The translations under genes and the position numbers were made by a program. From NCBI RefSeq assembly GCF_008312835.1, contig NZ_VSKS01000020.1:62001-126000 (forward strand): a stretch of 64,000 nucleotides of DNA. The letters are read 5' to 3'. The DNA is from Streptomyces marokkonensis (GTDB lineage Bacteria > Actinomycetota > Actinomycetes > Streptomycetales > Streptomycetaceae). The notes beneath the pieces were generated by a model. That model ran no database searches and was not told the DNA's origin. It saw only the letters and a program-made list of their open reading frames with translations. Shown here piece after piece: positions 40,371 through 50,284 of this stretch (positions within the stretch are counted from its first letter, which is position 1; every line of letters begins with the position of its first letter).

Positions 40371-41393
40371 ATGGGTGACGCGGTGGAACTCGAGGTGGCC
40401 GGCCGGACCGTACGGCTGTCCAGTCCGGACAAGGTCTTCTTCCCGGAGCACGGATACACCAAGCTGGACGTCGCCCGCTACTACCAGGCGGTCGCCCCCG
40501 GCCTGCTGCGCGCCCTGCGCAACCGGCCCACCACCCTGCAGCGCTACCCCGACGGCATCACCGGCGAGTGGTTCTACCAGAAGCGCGCGCCCAAGAGCAT
40601 GCCCGGCTGGATCCCCACCGCGCACATCACCTTCCCCAGCGGTCGCAGCGCCGACGAGATGTGCCCCACCGAGGAGGCGGCCGTGGTGTGGGCGGCCCAG
40701 TACGGCACGCTGGTCTTCCACCCCTGGCCGGTGCGGCGCACCGATGTCGACCACCCCGACGAACTGCGCATCGACCTCGACCCGCAGCCCGGCACCGACT
40801 ACGACGACGCCGTCCGCGCCGCCGGTGAACTGCGCGCCGTGCTCGACGAGCACGGGCTGCGCGGCTGGCCCAAGACCTCCGGCGGACGCGGCCTGCACGT
40901 GTTCGTGCCGATCGCACCGCGCTGGACCTTCACCCAGGTCCGCCGTGCCGCCATCGCCGTGGGCCGGGAACTGGAACGCAGGATGCCGGAGCGGGTCACC
41001 ATCAAGTGGTGGAAGGAGGAACGCGGCGAGCGCATCTTCGTCGACTACAACCAGACCGCCCGCGACCGCACCATCGCCTCCGCCTACTCCGTACGCCCCC
41101 GCCCGCACGCACCCGTCTCGGCTCCACTGCGTTGGGAGGAGGTCCCGGCCGCGCGTCCGCGGGACTTCGACATCACGACCATGCCCGCGCGCTTCGCCGA
41201 ACTGGGCGACGTGCACGCGGACATGGACGATCACGCGTTCTCACTGGAGTCCCTGCTCGAACTCGCCCGCCGTGACGAGCACGACCACGGCCTGGGCGAT
41301 CTGCCGTACCCGCCCGAGTACCCGAAGATGCCGGGAGAGCCGAGCCGGGTGCAGCCGAGCCGGGCCAGGAAGCCGAAACCCCCGGCCTGCTGA
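40371..41393 (+). CDS. LigD-type primase/polymerase domain protein (NHEJ)
   Basis: The 340-residue protein is a stand-alone archaeo-eukaryotic-primase-type polymerase. Signature segments are LSSPDKVFFPEHGYTKLD, the catalytic RIDLDPQPG (D-x-D), KTSGGRGLHVFVPI with the active-site His, and FVDYNQTARDRTIASAYSVR. Such enzymes fill gaps at broken DNA ends before ligation. The ATG at 40371 is used; the 74-bp spacer to the divergent ligase must hold both promoters. The C-terminus ends in a short basic Pro/Lys/Arg tail. Confidence 0.92.
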   Translation: MGDAVELEVAGRTVRLSSPDKVFFPEHGYTKLDVARYYQAVAPGLLRALRNRPTTLQRYPDGITGEWFYQKRAPKSMPGWIPTAHITFPSGRSADEMCPTEEAAVVWAAQYGTLVFHPWPVRRTDVDHPDELRIDLDPQPGTDYDDAVRAAGELRAVLDEHGLRGWPKTSGGRGLHVFVPIAPRWTFTQVRRAAIAVGRELERRMPERVTIKWWKEERGERIFVDYNQTARDRTIASAYSVRPRPHAPVSAPLRWEEVPAARPRDFDITTMPARFAELGDVHADMDDHAFSLESLLELARRDEHDHGLGDLPYPPEYPKMPGEPSRVQPSRARKPKPPAC

Positions 41394-41422
41394 CCCGGTG
41401 CGTCACACGGAGCCGTGCGCGA

Positions 41423-43639
41423 CTACAGGTCCTTGATCCGGACGTCCCGGTAGGAGACGACGTCCGTCGTGCCGTGCACCTGCAGTCCGATGTAGCCGGA
41501 GGCGAACCTTCGCCCGTCCGTGCCCGGGTCGTCCGAGCGCGGCGGGGTGAAGTCCTGGCCGCCGGTGTTGTCGAACTCGTTGATCAGCACACCGTTGCGG
41601 TAGACCGAGTAGTGCTGGTCCACCACGCGGATCTCGTAGTCGTTCCAGGTGCCCTTCTGGGTGACGCCCGCACCGGCCAGCCCCACCCGGTCGAACCCGT
41701 AGACGGAGCCGGTCTTGTACATGTCGCCGGTGGGTGAGTCGAACACCTGCACCTCGTGCCCGTACTTGATGGCGACCCACTCCGGCCGCGATTCCTCCGG
41801 GTGGTCGTGGATCTGCGGGAACCGCACGAACACACCGGAGTTGGCGTTGCCGGTGCCCGGGGCGTCGTCACGCCACTGGAGCTTCAGCGAGAAGTCGCCG
41901 TACGTGCGCTCGGGGAACCACAGCATGCCGAGCCCGCCCCGGGTGGTGCCGGAGGTGATCGAGCCGTCCGGGTTCAGCCCGAACGAACCGCCGCCCACGT
42001 GCTGCCACTTGGCGAACGACTCCTGGCTGCCGTCGAGGATCTTGCGGTAGCCCTCGGTCTGGCCGGGCCTGCCGATGCCGGACTGGCGGGCCGCCTTGGT
42101 GATGGCCCGGTACTCCCGCGTGTCGACGACGCCTTCCTCCCGCAGCGCGTCCAGGACGCCCTTCACGTGCTTGAGGAACAGCGCCTGCGAGGTCCACTCC
42201 TTCTCGTCCTCGATCAGCTCGCCGATCCGGCACCGGTTGTTGGTGACCCGGTTCGGCACACCCGAGTCGACCGTGCCGACGATCACCGTCAACCGCTCGT
42301 CGTACTCGGGGCAGTGGGGCGCGGGCACCCCGCCGCCGGCCACGACCGTGAAGCTCACCGTGAGCGGCTCGGAGGTGTTGCCGGCCTGGTCGCTCGCCCG
42401 GTACGCCACGGTGTGCCGGCCCGCCCGGTCGACGACCACGGGCCCGGTGTAGGCCAGGTACGGTCCGCCGTCGAGCGAGTACTCGATGCCCGCGACACCG
42501 GAACCTCCGTGTCCGTCGTCGGCGCTGAGGGTCACGGTGGCGTCACCGACGTAGGCGCCGTCGGAGTTCCTGGTGCCCTCCACGGTGACGCCGGTCGCCG
42601 GCGGGGTGGTGTCCTGCGGGGGAGCGGCGACGACCGTGAACTCCACGCTCTTCGCCGCCGCCGCGTTGCCCGCCTTGTCGGTGGCGCGGTACCGCACGGT
42701 GTGCGTGCCCACCTGGTGCACCATCACCGGGCCGGTGTACGGCTGCCAGGCACCGTCGGCACCGATCGCGTACTCGATGGTGTTGACCCCGGACCCGGTG
42801 TCGGACGCGGTGACGGTGACCGTCGCCATGTCGATGTAGGCACCGTCGTCGTTCTTCTCGCCGTCCACCGTCGCCGAGGTCTCCGGCGGCGTGGTGTCGT
42901 CCGTCGGCGGCGGCACGACGGTGAACCCGACGGTCTTCTCCGCCGAGACGTTGCCCGCCTTGTCCAGGGCGCGGTAGCGCACCGTGTGGGTGCCGACCTG
43001 GTCGACGACGACCGGCGCGGTGTACGGCTGCCAGGCGCCGTCCGTCCCCACCGCGTACTCGATCCGCTCCACGCCCGAGCCCTCGTCGGTGGCCTCGACC
43101 GTGACGCTCGCCGAACCGACGTACTCGCCCTTGTCGTTCTGCGAGCCGGTCACCTTCGCCGTGGCCTCGGGCGCGGTGGTGTCCTCGCCGCCGCCCTCGG
43201 TCACCGTCAGGATGCCCTGCATCTCGCCGTGGCCGGGGATGGTGCAGTGGTAGAAGTAGCGGCCCGGGGTGAGCGTCACCTCGGCCGTGTGCCGGCCGCC
43301 CTGGGCGTCACCCGGATTGGCCAGGATGTTCAGCTGGACGTCGTTGTTGAACTCCGGGTCGGAGGTCACGAACGTCAGCGTGTGGGGCATCCCGGTGGTG
43401 TTGCCGGTCGCCGCGCTGTTCTCGAAGACGATCGTCGCCGCACCGGCCACCGCGGTCGCCGGCGCCGACGTGTACTCGGTGATGCTGTCCCCGGCGGTCC
43501 AGGTGAGCACCTGCTCCGCCGCGGTGGCCCCGGATCCGGACTCGCCGGCCGCGGACGTGGTCGTCTGCAGACCGAGCACCATCAGCAGGGCGGCCAGCAG
43601 GCCGGCCCACATTCCTCGTTTGCGTATCACTGGTCTCAC
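41423..43639 (-). CDS. Secreted protein: blue-copper domain, three Ig-like repeats, DUF1080 domain
   Basis: The 738-residue precursor has a signal peptide (WAGLLAALLMVLGLQTTTSA). Residues 43-147 form a cupredoxin with a complete type 1 copper ligand set: His86 (MPHTLTF), Cys132, His137 and Met140 in FYHCTIPGHGEMQG. Three Ig-like repeats of about 90 residues follow, each starting DTTxPxA/T and ending AGNxS/A, then a 3-keto-disaccharide hydrolase/DUF1080 domain from about residue 540 to the end (FSLKLQWRDDAPGTGNANSG, YIGLQVHG). The GTG at 43639 overlaps the stop of the upstream sugar-dehydrogenase gene as GTGA and has GAGGAAGG before it. The protein probably acts outside the cell on oxidised glycosides (inference). 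Confidence 0.88.
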   Translation of the reverse strand: MRPVIRKRGMWAGLLAALLMVLGLQTTTSAAGESGSGATAAEQVLTWTAGDSITEYTSAPATAVAGAATIVFENSAATGNTTGMPHTLTFVTSDPEFNNDVQLNILANPGDAQGGRHTAEVTLTPGRYFYHCTIPGHGEMQGILTVTEGGGEDTTAPEATAKVTGSQNDKGEYVGSASVTVEATDEGSGVERIEYAVGTDGAWQPYTAPVVVDQVGTHTVRYRALDKAGNVSAEKTVGFTVVPPPTDDTTPPETSATVDGEKNDDGAYIDMATVTVTASDTGSGVNTIEYAIGADGAWQPYTGPVMVHQVGTHTVRYRATDKAGNAAAAKSVEFTVVAAPPQDTTPPATGVTVEGTRNSDGAYVGDATVTLSADDGHGGSGVAGIEYSLDGGPYLAYTGPVVVDRAGRHTVAYRASDQAGNTSEPLTVSFTVVAGGGVPAPHCPEYDERLTVIVGTVDSGVPNRVTNNRCRIGELIEDEKEWTSQALFLKHVKGVLDALREEGVVDTREYRAITKAARQSGIGRPGQTEGYRKILDGSQESFAKWQHVGGGSFGLNPDGSITSGTTRGGLGMLWFPERTYGDFSLKLQWRDDAPGTGNANSGVFVRFPQIHDHPEESRPEWVAIKYGHEVQVFDSPTGDMYKTGSVYGFDRVGLAGAGVTQKGTWNDYEIRVVDQHYSVYRNGVLINEFDNTGGQDFTPPRSDDPGTDGRRFASGYIGLQVHGTTDVVSYRDVRIKDL

Positions 43640-46185
43640 TCGGCCTTCCTCGCCAGCTGACCGGCGGCCGGGGTCGGGCCGCCGCCCGTGTAGGTGACCT
43701 GCCACAGCGCGGACTTGGCGTCGGAGGTGAAGAAGCCGCGGCCGTAGTCGAGGACGTACAGCGAGCCGTCCGGGCCGAATTTCCAGTCCATCAGGTTCTT
43801 GATGCCGTCGTTGCCGACCGGCACGATCTTCTTCAGGGACTCCGAGTGCACCGGAAGTCCGCCGTCGCCCTGGGTCTTGGGGTCCATGAGCACCGCGTTG
43901 CGCGGCTGGTCGGCGTCGTAGAAGTCACCGATGAACCACTTGCCGTCCCAGTACGCCGGCCACTTGACCTCACTGGGGCTGCCGGCGTCGTAGCGGTAGA
44001 CCGGGCCGTTCATGGCGGCCTGGCCGCCGCCCTTGAGCCAGGGCAGCCGGTACGTGGCCTCGCTCTGCTCGTACGACGGGATGCCGTTCTCGTCACGCGG
44101 GTAGTCCGGGGCGCCGCCCTGTGGCGCGTACCAGATGTTGTTGCCCGTCACCGGCGGGAGGTTGACCAGGCCGTCGTTGTTCGGCGATTCGTTCTTCGGG
44201 GCGTCGCAGTCGTACCAGCCGAGCGGCTTGGACGGGTCGGGCAGGTTCCGGTCCCGGTAGGGCTGCTTGTTGCCCATGCAGTACGGCCAGCCGCGGTTGC
44301 CGGCCTCGGTGATCACGGCGAACGTGTCGTACTTCGCCGGGCCCCAGGTCGGCGACGGGGAGCCGGCGTCCGGGCCGACCCAGCCCGCGTAGAGGGTGTC
44401 GGTCCTCTTGTCGACGGAGATGCGCGCCGGGTTGCGCACGCCCATCACATAGATCTCGCCGCGCGTCTTGCCGCCGCCCTCGGCCGTCTCCTCACCGGTG
44501 AACAGGTTGCCCTCGGGGAGGGTGTACGTGCCGTCCGGCTCGGGGTGGATGCGCAGGATCTTGCCGTTGAGGTTGTTGGTGTTTCCGGCGGTGCGGCGCG
44601 CGTCGGCGAAGGACACGCCCTTGAAGTCGGGCTCCGGGTTGTTGCCCGAGTAACCGCCGCTGAAGCCGCTGGAGTTGGTGTCACCGGTGGCGATGTACAG
44701 GTTGCCCTTGGAGTCCCAGGCCATCCCGCCGCCCGCGTGGCAGCAGCTGTGGATCTGCACCGGCCACTTCAGCAGCACCTTCTCGCTGCCGAGGTCCAGC
44801 TTGCCGGTTGCCCGGTCGAGCGTGAAGCGGGAGACCCGCCGCTCGCCCATGTGCGTGTCCCGGTTGATCTCGGAGTGGGGCGTGTAGTGCAGGTACACCC
44901 ACCCGTTCTGCTCGAACCGCGGGTCCAGTTCGATGCCGAGCAGGCCCTCCTCGACCTTCCGCAGCTCGTCGCCGCCGCCCTTGTTGCCGAAGACGGTGAG
45001 CGCCCCGGCCAGGGTGACCTTCCCGGTCTTCGGGTCGTAGACGTGGATCTCGCCCTTGCCCTTGCCGATGTCCGGGTCGTTCCAGTCGGTGACGACGGGC
45101 TGCGAGGAGTCGGCGCCGCCCCGGCCGATGTAGAAGACCCGTCCGTCGGGGGCGGTGACCAGACCGTGCGGTTCGCCGATCTGGTCGTTCTGCCCCGGCT
45201 GGTTGGGCTTGGTCAGCCGCTTGGCCTCGTAGTTGCCGGTGATGGTCGCCTTGCAGTCGGCCTGTACGAGCCGGTTGGTCCACAGCAGGGCGCCGCGCAG
45301 ATGGTCGCGGAAGTCGGTCTCGTCGTACGACGACACCGTGCCGCCCATGCCGGTGTAGAAGGACCGCCCGCCGTCGTAGTCACGGCACCAGCTCACCGGG
45401 TGGTCCCAGCCGCTTGCGCCCGCACCGGGCGCGTAGGTCGACTCGCGCACCCTGGCGACCGTGTGCACGTCACCGGAGGGGTTCTTCACCCAGTTCAGCC
45501 ACTTGTCGGGCCGCTTCCACTGCTGCGGCAGGCCCTTGGTCGCCGGATGGGTCCGGTCGCCGACCTCGACGGTCGCCCGCTGCACCGCGTCGGGGCCGGA
45601 GGCGGCCGGGCGGGCGCCGATCAGGCCGGTGAACCAGTCCGAGTACGGCTCCGCGCGTGCGGCGTCGTGCAGACCGACGAAACCGCCGCCGGCCTCCATG
45701 TACGCCTCCAGGCCCGCCTCCTGGTCCGGGTCGAGGACGTCCCCGCCGCCGGTCAGGAACACGACGGTGTTGAAACGGCCCAGCTTCCTGGCGTCGGTGA
45801 AGACCGAGGCGTCGTCGGTCGCGGTGACCTTGAACCGCTGGTCCGCCGGGCCGGACAGGCCGATCCTCTCGATCGCCGCGATCCCCGCGTTCACCAGGGG
45901 CGACTCGTCACCGCCGGCCGCCGAACCGTGGAACAGCAGCACACGTACGTTCGCGCCGCCCGGGGGCGACTTGATGGACATCGTTGTCAGGGACGGATCC
46001 GGGGCCTGGCGCGCGCTGGCGGCGGGCCCCGAGAGCAGCCCGGCGGCGACGGCACCGGCGGTCACGGTGGCCGCCCAGAGGCGTCGCCTCGTTCTCGTCC
46101 TTCGTGTGTTCCTGGCGCCTGACGTGCTCAACCCTCGCAAGCGCACGGGTTCTTGATGCGATGTGGACCGCACGTGGCCACCCAC
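43636..46185 (-). CDS. Secreted ThuA-like domain fused to PQQ-type sugar dehydrogenase beta-propeller
   Basis: The 849-residue precursor has a long Arg-rich n-region, a hydrophobic core (AATVTAGAVAAGLLSG) and an Ala-x-Ala cleavage region. A ThuA-like trehalose-utilisation domain follows (VRVLLFHG through GFVGLHDAA, DHPVSWCRDYDGGRSFYTG), then a glucose/sorbosone-dehydrogenase beta-propeller from about residue 320 (GEPHGLVTAPDGRVFYIGRG, GLLGIELDPRFEQNGWVYLH, VMGVRNPARISVD). ThuA-type proteins are linked to 3-keto-sugar formation, and the propeller binds PQQ in characterised relatives. GTG 46173 and a TTG further in are alternative starts; the signal peptide is unaffected. It is coupled to the blue-copper/DUF1080 gene. 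Confidence 0.87.
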   Translation of the reverse strand: MGGHVRSTSHQEPVRLRGLSTSGARNTRRTRTRRRLWAATVTAGAVAAGLLSGPAASARQAPDPSLTTMSIKSPPGGANVRVLLFHGSAAGGDESPLVNAGIAAIERIGLSGPADQRFKVTATDDASVFTDARKLGRFNTVVFLTGGGDVLDPDQEAGLEAYMEAGGGFVGLHDAARAEPYSDWFTGLIGARPAASGPDAVQRATVEVGDRTHPATKGLPQQWKRPDKWLNWVKNPSGDVHTVARVRESTYAPGAGASGWDHPVSWCRDYDGGRSFYTGMGGTVSSYDETDFRDHLRGALLWTNRLVQADCKATITGNYEAKRLTKPNQPGQNDQIGEPHGLVTAPDGRVFYIGRGGADSSQPVVTDWNDPDIGKGKGEIHVYDPKTGKVTLAGALTVFGNKGGGDELRKVEEGLLGIELDPRFEQNGWVYLHYTPHSEINRDTHMGERRVSRFTLDRATGKLDLGSEKVLLKWPVQIHSCCHAGGGMAWDSKGNLYIATGDTNSSGFSGGYSGNNPEPDFKGVSFADARRTAGNTNNLNGKILRIHPEPDGTYTLPEGNLFTGEETAEGGGKTRGEIYVMGVRNPARISVDKRTDTLYAGWVGPDAGSPSPTWGPAKYDTFAVITEAGNRGWPYCMGNKQPYRDRNLPDPSKPLGWYDCDAPKNESPNNDGLVNLPPVTGNNIWYAPQGGAPDYPRDENGIPSYEQSEATYRLPWLKGGGQAAMNGPVYRYDAGSPSEVKWPAYWDGKWFIGDFYDADQPRNAVLMDPKTQGDGGLPVHSESLKKIVPVGNDGIKNLMDWKFGPDGSLYVLDYGRGFFTSDAKSALWQVTYTGGGPTPAAGQLARKAE

Positions 46186-46326
46186 CCCTCCTCGGTCGCA
46201 GCAACAGCGTCAAGGAAGCTAGACCTCTTTGCGTCACACGCCAATACCTATCGCAGCAATGAAACGAACTTTGTCCTGAGTGTGGATAAACCCCGGGGTG
46301 GCCGCTACGGTTTCACAGGTTCATGA

Positions 46327-47334
<1,008 letters not shown>

Positions 47335-47419
47335 CGCACCGGACGTGATCCGGTAGCGCTCTCGCCCGGGGACGGGCCGGGGCTATCCTTTCCCGCAGCC
47401 GCAGGTGAGGAGCGCCCAA

Positions 47420-48451
47420 GTGAACGAGACAGTGCCGCGCCCCACGCTGGAGGCGGTGGCCGCGCGGGCCGGGGTCTCCCGGGCCACGGTCTCCCGCGTG
47501 GTCAACGGCTCCGACGGGGTGCGCGAGCCCCTGGCCGAGCGGGTGAGACAGGCGGTGGAGGAACTCGGGTACGTCCCCAACCAGGCCGCCCGCAGCCTGG
47601 TGACCAAGCGGCACGACGCCGTCGCCGTCGTCGTCGCCGAACCGGAGACCCGCGTCTTCGCCGACCCCTTCTTCGCCCGGCAACTGCGCGGGATCAGCAA
47701 GGAACTGACGGCGCACGACAACCAGCTCGTCCTGCTGCTCACCGAGGACCGCGACGACCACGCCCGCGTCGGCCGCTACCTCGCCGGCGGCCATGTGGAC
47801 GGAGCGCTGGTGATCTCGCTCCACATCGACGACCCGCTGCCCGGACTGATCCAGCGCGCCGGCGTGCCGACGGTGTTCGGCGGGCGGCCCGACTTCAACG
47901 GCGGCGTCGTCTACGTCGACAGCGACAACCGGGGCGGCGCCCGTGACGCCGTACGGCATCTGCTCGGCCTCGGCCGGAGCCGCGTCGCCCACATCACCGG
48001 CGCCCTCGACCAGACGTCGGCCGTGGACCGGCTCGACGGCTTCCGGGACGTCATGACCGATGCCGACCCGCGGCTGGTCGTCGAGGGCGACTTCACCCCC
48101 GCGGGGGGCGAGCGGGCGATGCGGGAGCTCCTCGACCGCCGCCCCGACCTGGACGCGGTGTTCGCCGGCAACGACCTCATGGCGGCGGGCGCCCTGCGCG
48201 TGCTGCGCGAGCGCGGGCGGCGGGTGCCGGACGACGTGGCGGTCGTCGGGTTCGACGACATGCTGCCGATCGCCGAACAGACCGAGCCGCCGCTCACCAC
48301 GGTCCGCCAGGACATCGAGGGGATGGGCCGCCTCATGGCCCGCCTCCTGCTGCGCGACCTGGACCGCACGGGCGTGCCGGACGAGGCCGCGGGCGGCGGC
48401 CCCTCCAGCGTCGTCCTCCCGACGACGCTGATCCACCGGGCATCCGCCTGA
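47420..48451 (+). CDS. LacI-family transcriptional regulator
   Basis: The 343-residue protein has the LacI HTH (PTLEAVAARAGVSRATVSRV) with hinge helix, and a periplasmic-binding-protein-like ligand domain (FADPFFARQLRGISKELT, DGALVISLHIDDP, DAVFAGNDLMAAGALRVL). It should bind a sugar effector. GTG at 47420 is chosen because GAGGAG stands just before it; GTG at 47405 lies inside the ribosome site. An AGCGCTCTC half-site at 47355-47363 just upstream resembles one half of the GH16 operator, so autoregulation and control of the GH16 gene are possible but unproven. Confidence 0.92.
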   Translation: MNETVPRPTLEAVAARAGVSRATVSRVVNGSDGVREPLAERVRQAVEELGYVPNQAARSLVTKRHDAVAVVVAEPETRVFADPFFARQLRGISKELTAHDNQLVLLLTEDRDDHARVGRYLAGGHVDGALVISLHIDDPLPGLIQRAGVPTVFGGRPDFNGGVVYVDSDNRGGARDAVRHLLGLGRSRVAHITGALDQTSAVDRLDGFRDVMTDADPRLVVEGDFTPAGGERAMRELLDRRPDLDAVFAGNDLMAAGALRVLRERGRRVPDDVAVVGFDDMLPIAEQTEPPLTTVRQDIEGMGRLMARLLLRDLDRTGVPDEAAGGGPSSVVLPTTLIHRASA

Positions 48452-48928
48452 ACCCCCGACGCCGGCCCCCGATCCCGCCGGCACCCTGACCTCCGGCCCC
48501 GGACCTGAGACCCGAGGGCGACCCGGGATCTCCACCCCCGACGCGCGAGCCCGCCCGCGGCCGCGGGACCTGACCGGCACGAGCCGGGCGCAGCCCTGAA
48601 TGTCGCCGCTCCGGGCCGGGGCGCGGGCTGCCGGCCAGGGTCCCACCGACCTGGGGTCCGGGACGGGAGCCGGAGCCGTGCGTCTCCGGGGCCTGGGCTC
48701 CGGCCCGCGGGTCCTGGGCTCGAACTCCGAGTCCTGGATCCTTGGTCACGCGCCCGGCACCGATCCACGGTTTCCGGGCCGGGGTGGGCCTCCCCTTGGT
48801 GGAGCCCCGGGCACCGGACCACGGCGCGCCGGTTCGGGACACGCCCGTCCGGGTGCTCCGAGGGGGATTGTCAGTGGGCGGTGGAAGACTCGCCAGAGCA
48901 GGCGACCGGACCGCTCGGAGGAGGCACC
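48452..48928. other. 477-bp low-complexity intergenic region
   Basis: No gene recognised. The stretch is unusually rich in imperfect GGGxCC/CCTGGG words, with a quasi-tandem run between about 48687 and 48740 (CCTGGGCTC twice, then CCTGGATCC). Long open frames on both strands lack protein features. The last 40 bp provide the ribosome site GGAGGAGG of the VOC gene. Confidence 0.5.
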
Positions 48929-49723
48929 ATGCTCACCACAGACTTCGTCAACGGCGCCCCGAACTGGATCGACGTCGGCACCACCGACATCGAGGGCGCC
49001 GTGTCCTTCTACGCCGGCCTGTTCGGCTGGGAGTTCCGCTCGGCGGGGCCCGACGCCGGGGGTTACGGGTTCTTCGAGCTGGCCGGGCGGATCGTCGCGG
49101 GCGGTATGCGGACCACACCGGACCAGGGCCCGCCCGCGTGGACCGTCCACTTCCGGACCCCCGACGCGGACGCCACCGCGAAGGCCGCCCAGCAGGCCAG
49201 GGGCAGCGTGCTCATGCCGCCCATGGACGTGATGGACCAGGGGAGGACGGCGATCCTCGCCGATCAGGCGGGCGTCCCCTTCGGCATCTGGGAGCCGGCG
49301 CGGCGCAAGGGCGTCGAGGCGGCCGGCGAGGCCGGCTCGCTGTGCTGGGTCGAGCTCTACACCCCCGACATCGCCCGGACCGCCGCCTTCTACCACTCCA
49401 CCCTCGGCTGGGAGACCTCGGCCGTGACCTTCCCCGGCGGCGTCTACACGTCCGTCAACCCCGCCGGAACGGGGGACGAGGGCATGTTCGGCGGACTGGT
49501 CCCGCTGGCCGACGATCCCGTCGAGGCGCGCAGCGGACACCCCTACTGGCTGCCCTACATCGGTGTGGAGGACCCGGACGCCGTCGTCGACAGGGCCGTC
49601 GAGCTGGGCGGCAGCGTGCGGATGCCCGCCACGTCCCTGGCCGGGGTCGGCCGCCTCGCCCGTCTGGAGGATCCGTACGGCGCGCGCTTCGCGGTCCTCA
49701 GGGGCGACCCGCGCCAGACCTGA
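48929..49723 (+). CDS. VOC-family protein with two glyoxalase-like domains
   Basis: The 264-residue protein has two vicinal-oxygen-chelate domains in tandem: residues 8-125 (PNWIDVGTTDIEGAVSFYAG to FGIWEP) and 140-262 (CWVELYTPDIARTAAFYHST to YGARFAVLRG). The pattern is that of the actinobacterial 27-kDa VOC/hydroxylase-type proteins whose substrates are mostly unknown. ATG 48929 follows GGAGGAGG and matches the family start; the frame is open 16 codons upstream without similarity. The reaction is not identifiable. Confidence 0.85.
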   Translation: MLTTDFVNGAPNWIDVGTTDIEGAVSFYAGLFGWEFRSAGPDAGGYGFFELAGRIVAGGMRTTPDQGPPAWTVHFRTPDADATAKAAQQARGSVLMPPMDVMDQGRTAILADQAGVPFGIWEPARRKGVEAAGEAGSLCWVELYTPDIARTAAFYHSTLGWETSAVTFPGGVYTSVNPAGTGDEGMFGGLVPLADDPVEARSGHPYWLPYIGVEDPDAVVDRAVELGGSVRMPATSLAGVGRLARLEDPYGARFAVLRGDPRQT

Positions 49724-49859
49724 ACACCGGCGCGCCGCCGTGCGCGGCGTGTTCCCCGGCGCCATCCTCATGCCTGAGGACCGCCGAAGGACCCCCTGCG
49801 GAAGCCGCGTTGATTCGGCGTTGATCGAACGTTTTTCGCCGTCCGGCACGCTTCCGGCC

Positions 49860-50105
49860 ATGCACATCGACACATACCCCTCGCCCGACCTCACCTGGCA
49901 GGAGGAGGCGCTGTGCGCGCAGACGGGAGGAGACTTCTTCTTCCCCGAGCCGGGCAGCTCGGTCCGCGAGGCCAAGCGCATCTGCGGTCTCTGCCCGATC
50001 CGCGTCACCTGCCTCGAGTACGCCCTGACCAACGACATGCGCTTCGGTGTCTGGGGCGGTCTGTCGGAGAAGGAACGCCTGGAACTGCGGCGCGTGGGAA
50101 GGTAG
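49860..50105 (+). CDS. WhiB-like iron-sulfur regulator
   Basis: The 81-residue protein shows the Wbl signature: four cysteines (EEALCAQTG, RICGLCPIRVTCLEYAL, i.e. C-x-x-C-x5-C) that hold a 4Fe-4S cluster, followed by the turn motif RFGVWGGLSEKER. Wbl proteins bind the principal sigma factor and control development, redox responses or antibiotic resistance in actinobacteria. It is among the shorter members, with little C-terminal basic tail (LELRRVGR). Which of the named Wbl paralogues it is cannot be settled by eye. It stands alone with a TTGATC-containing upstream region. Confidence 0.93.
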   Translation: MHIDTYPSPDLTWQEEALCAQTGGDFFFPEPGSSVREAKRICGLCPIRVTCLEYALTNDMRFGVWGGLSEKERLELRRVGR

Positions 50106-50284
50106 TTCCACCCGTCACGGCACCCCCCGTCGCACCGGGGAAAACCGGTACGGGCGATGCCGCCCCCGTGGCTAGGATCGCTCCGCGAGGTCGGCAGCGC
50201 GCAGGTGAGCGCACCTCCAGGGCGTGAGGCGCACACCGGTCCGGTCCGGGCCCGGCCCTCGCACGACACACACGGGGGCGTCTC

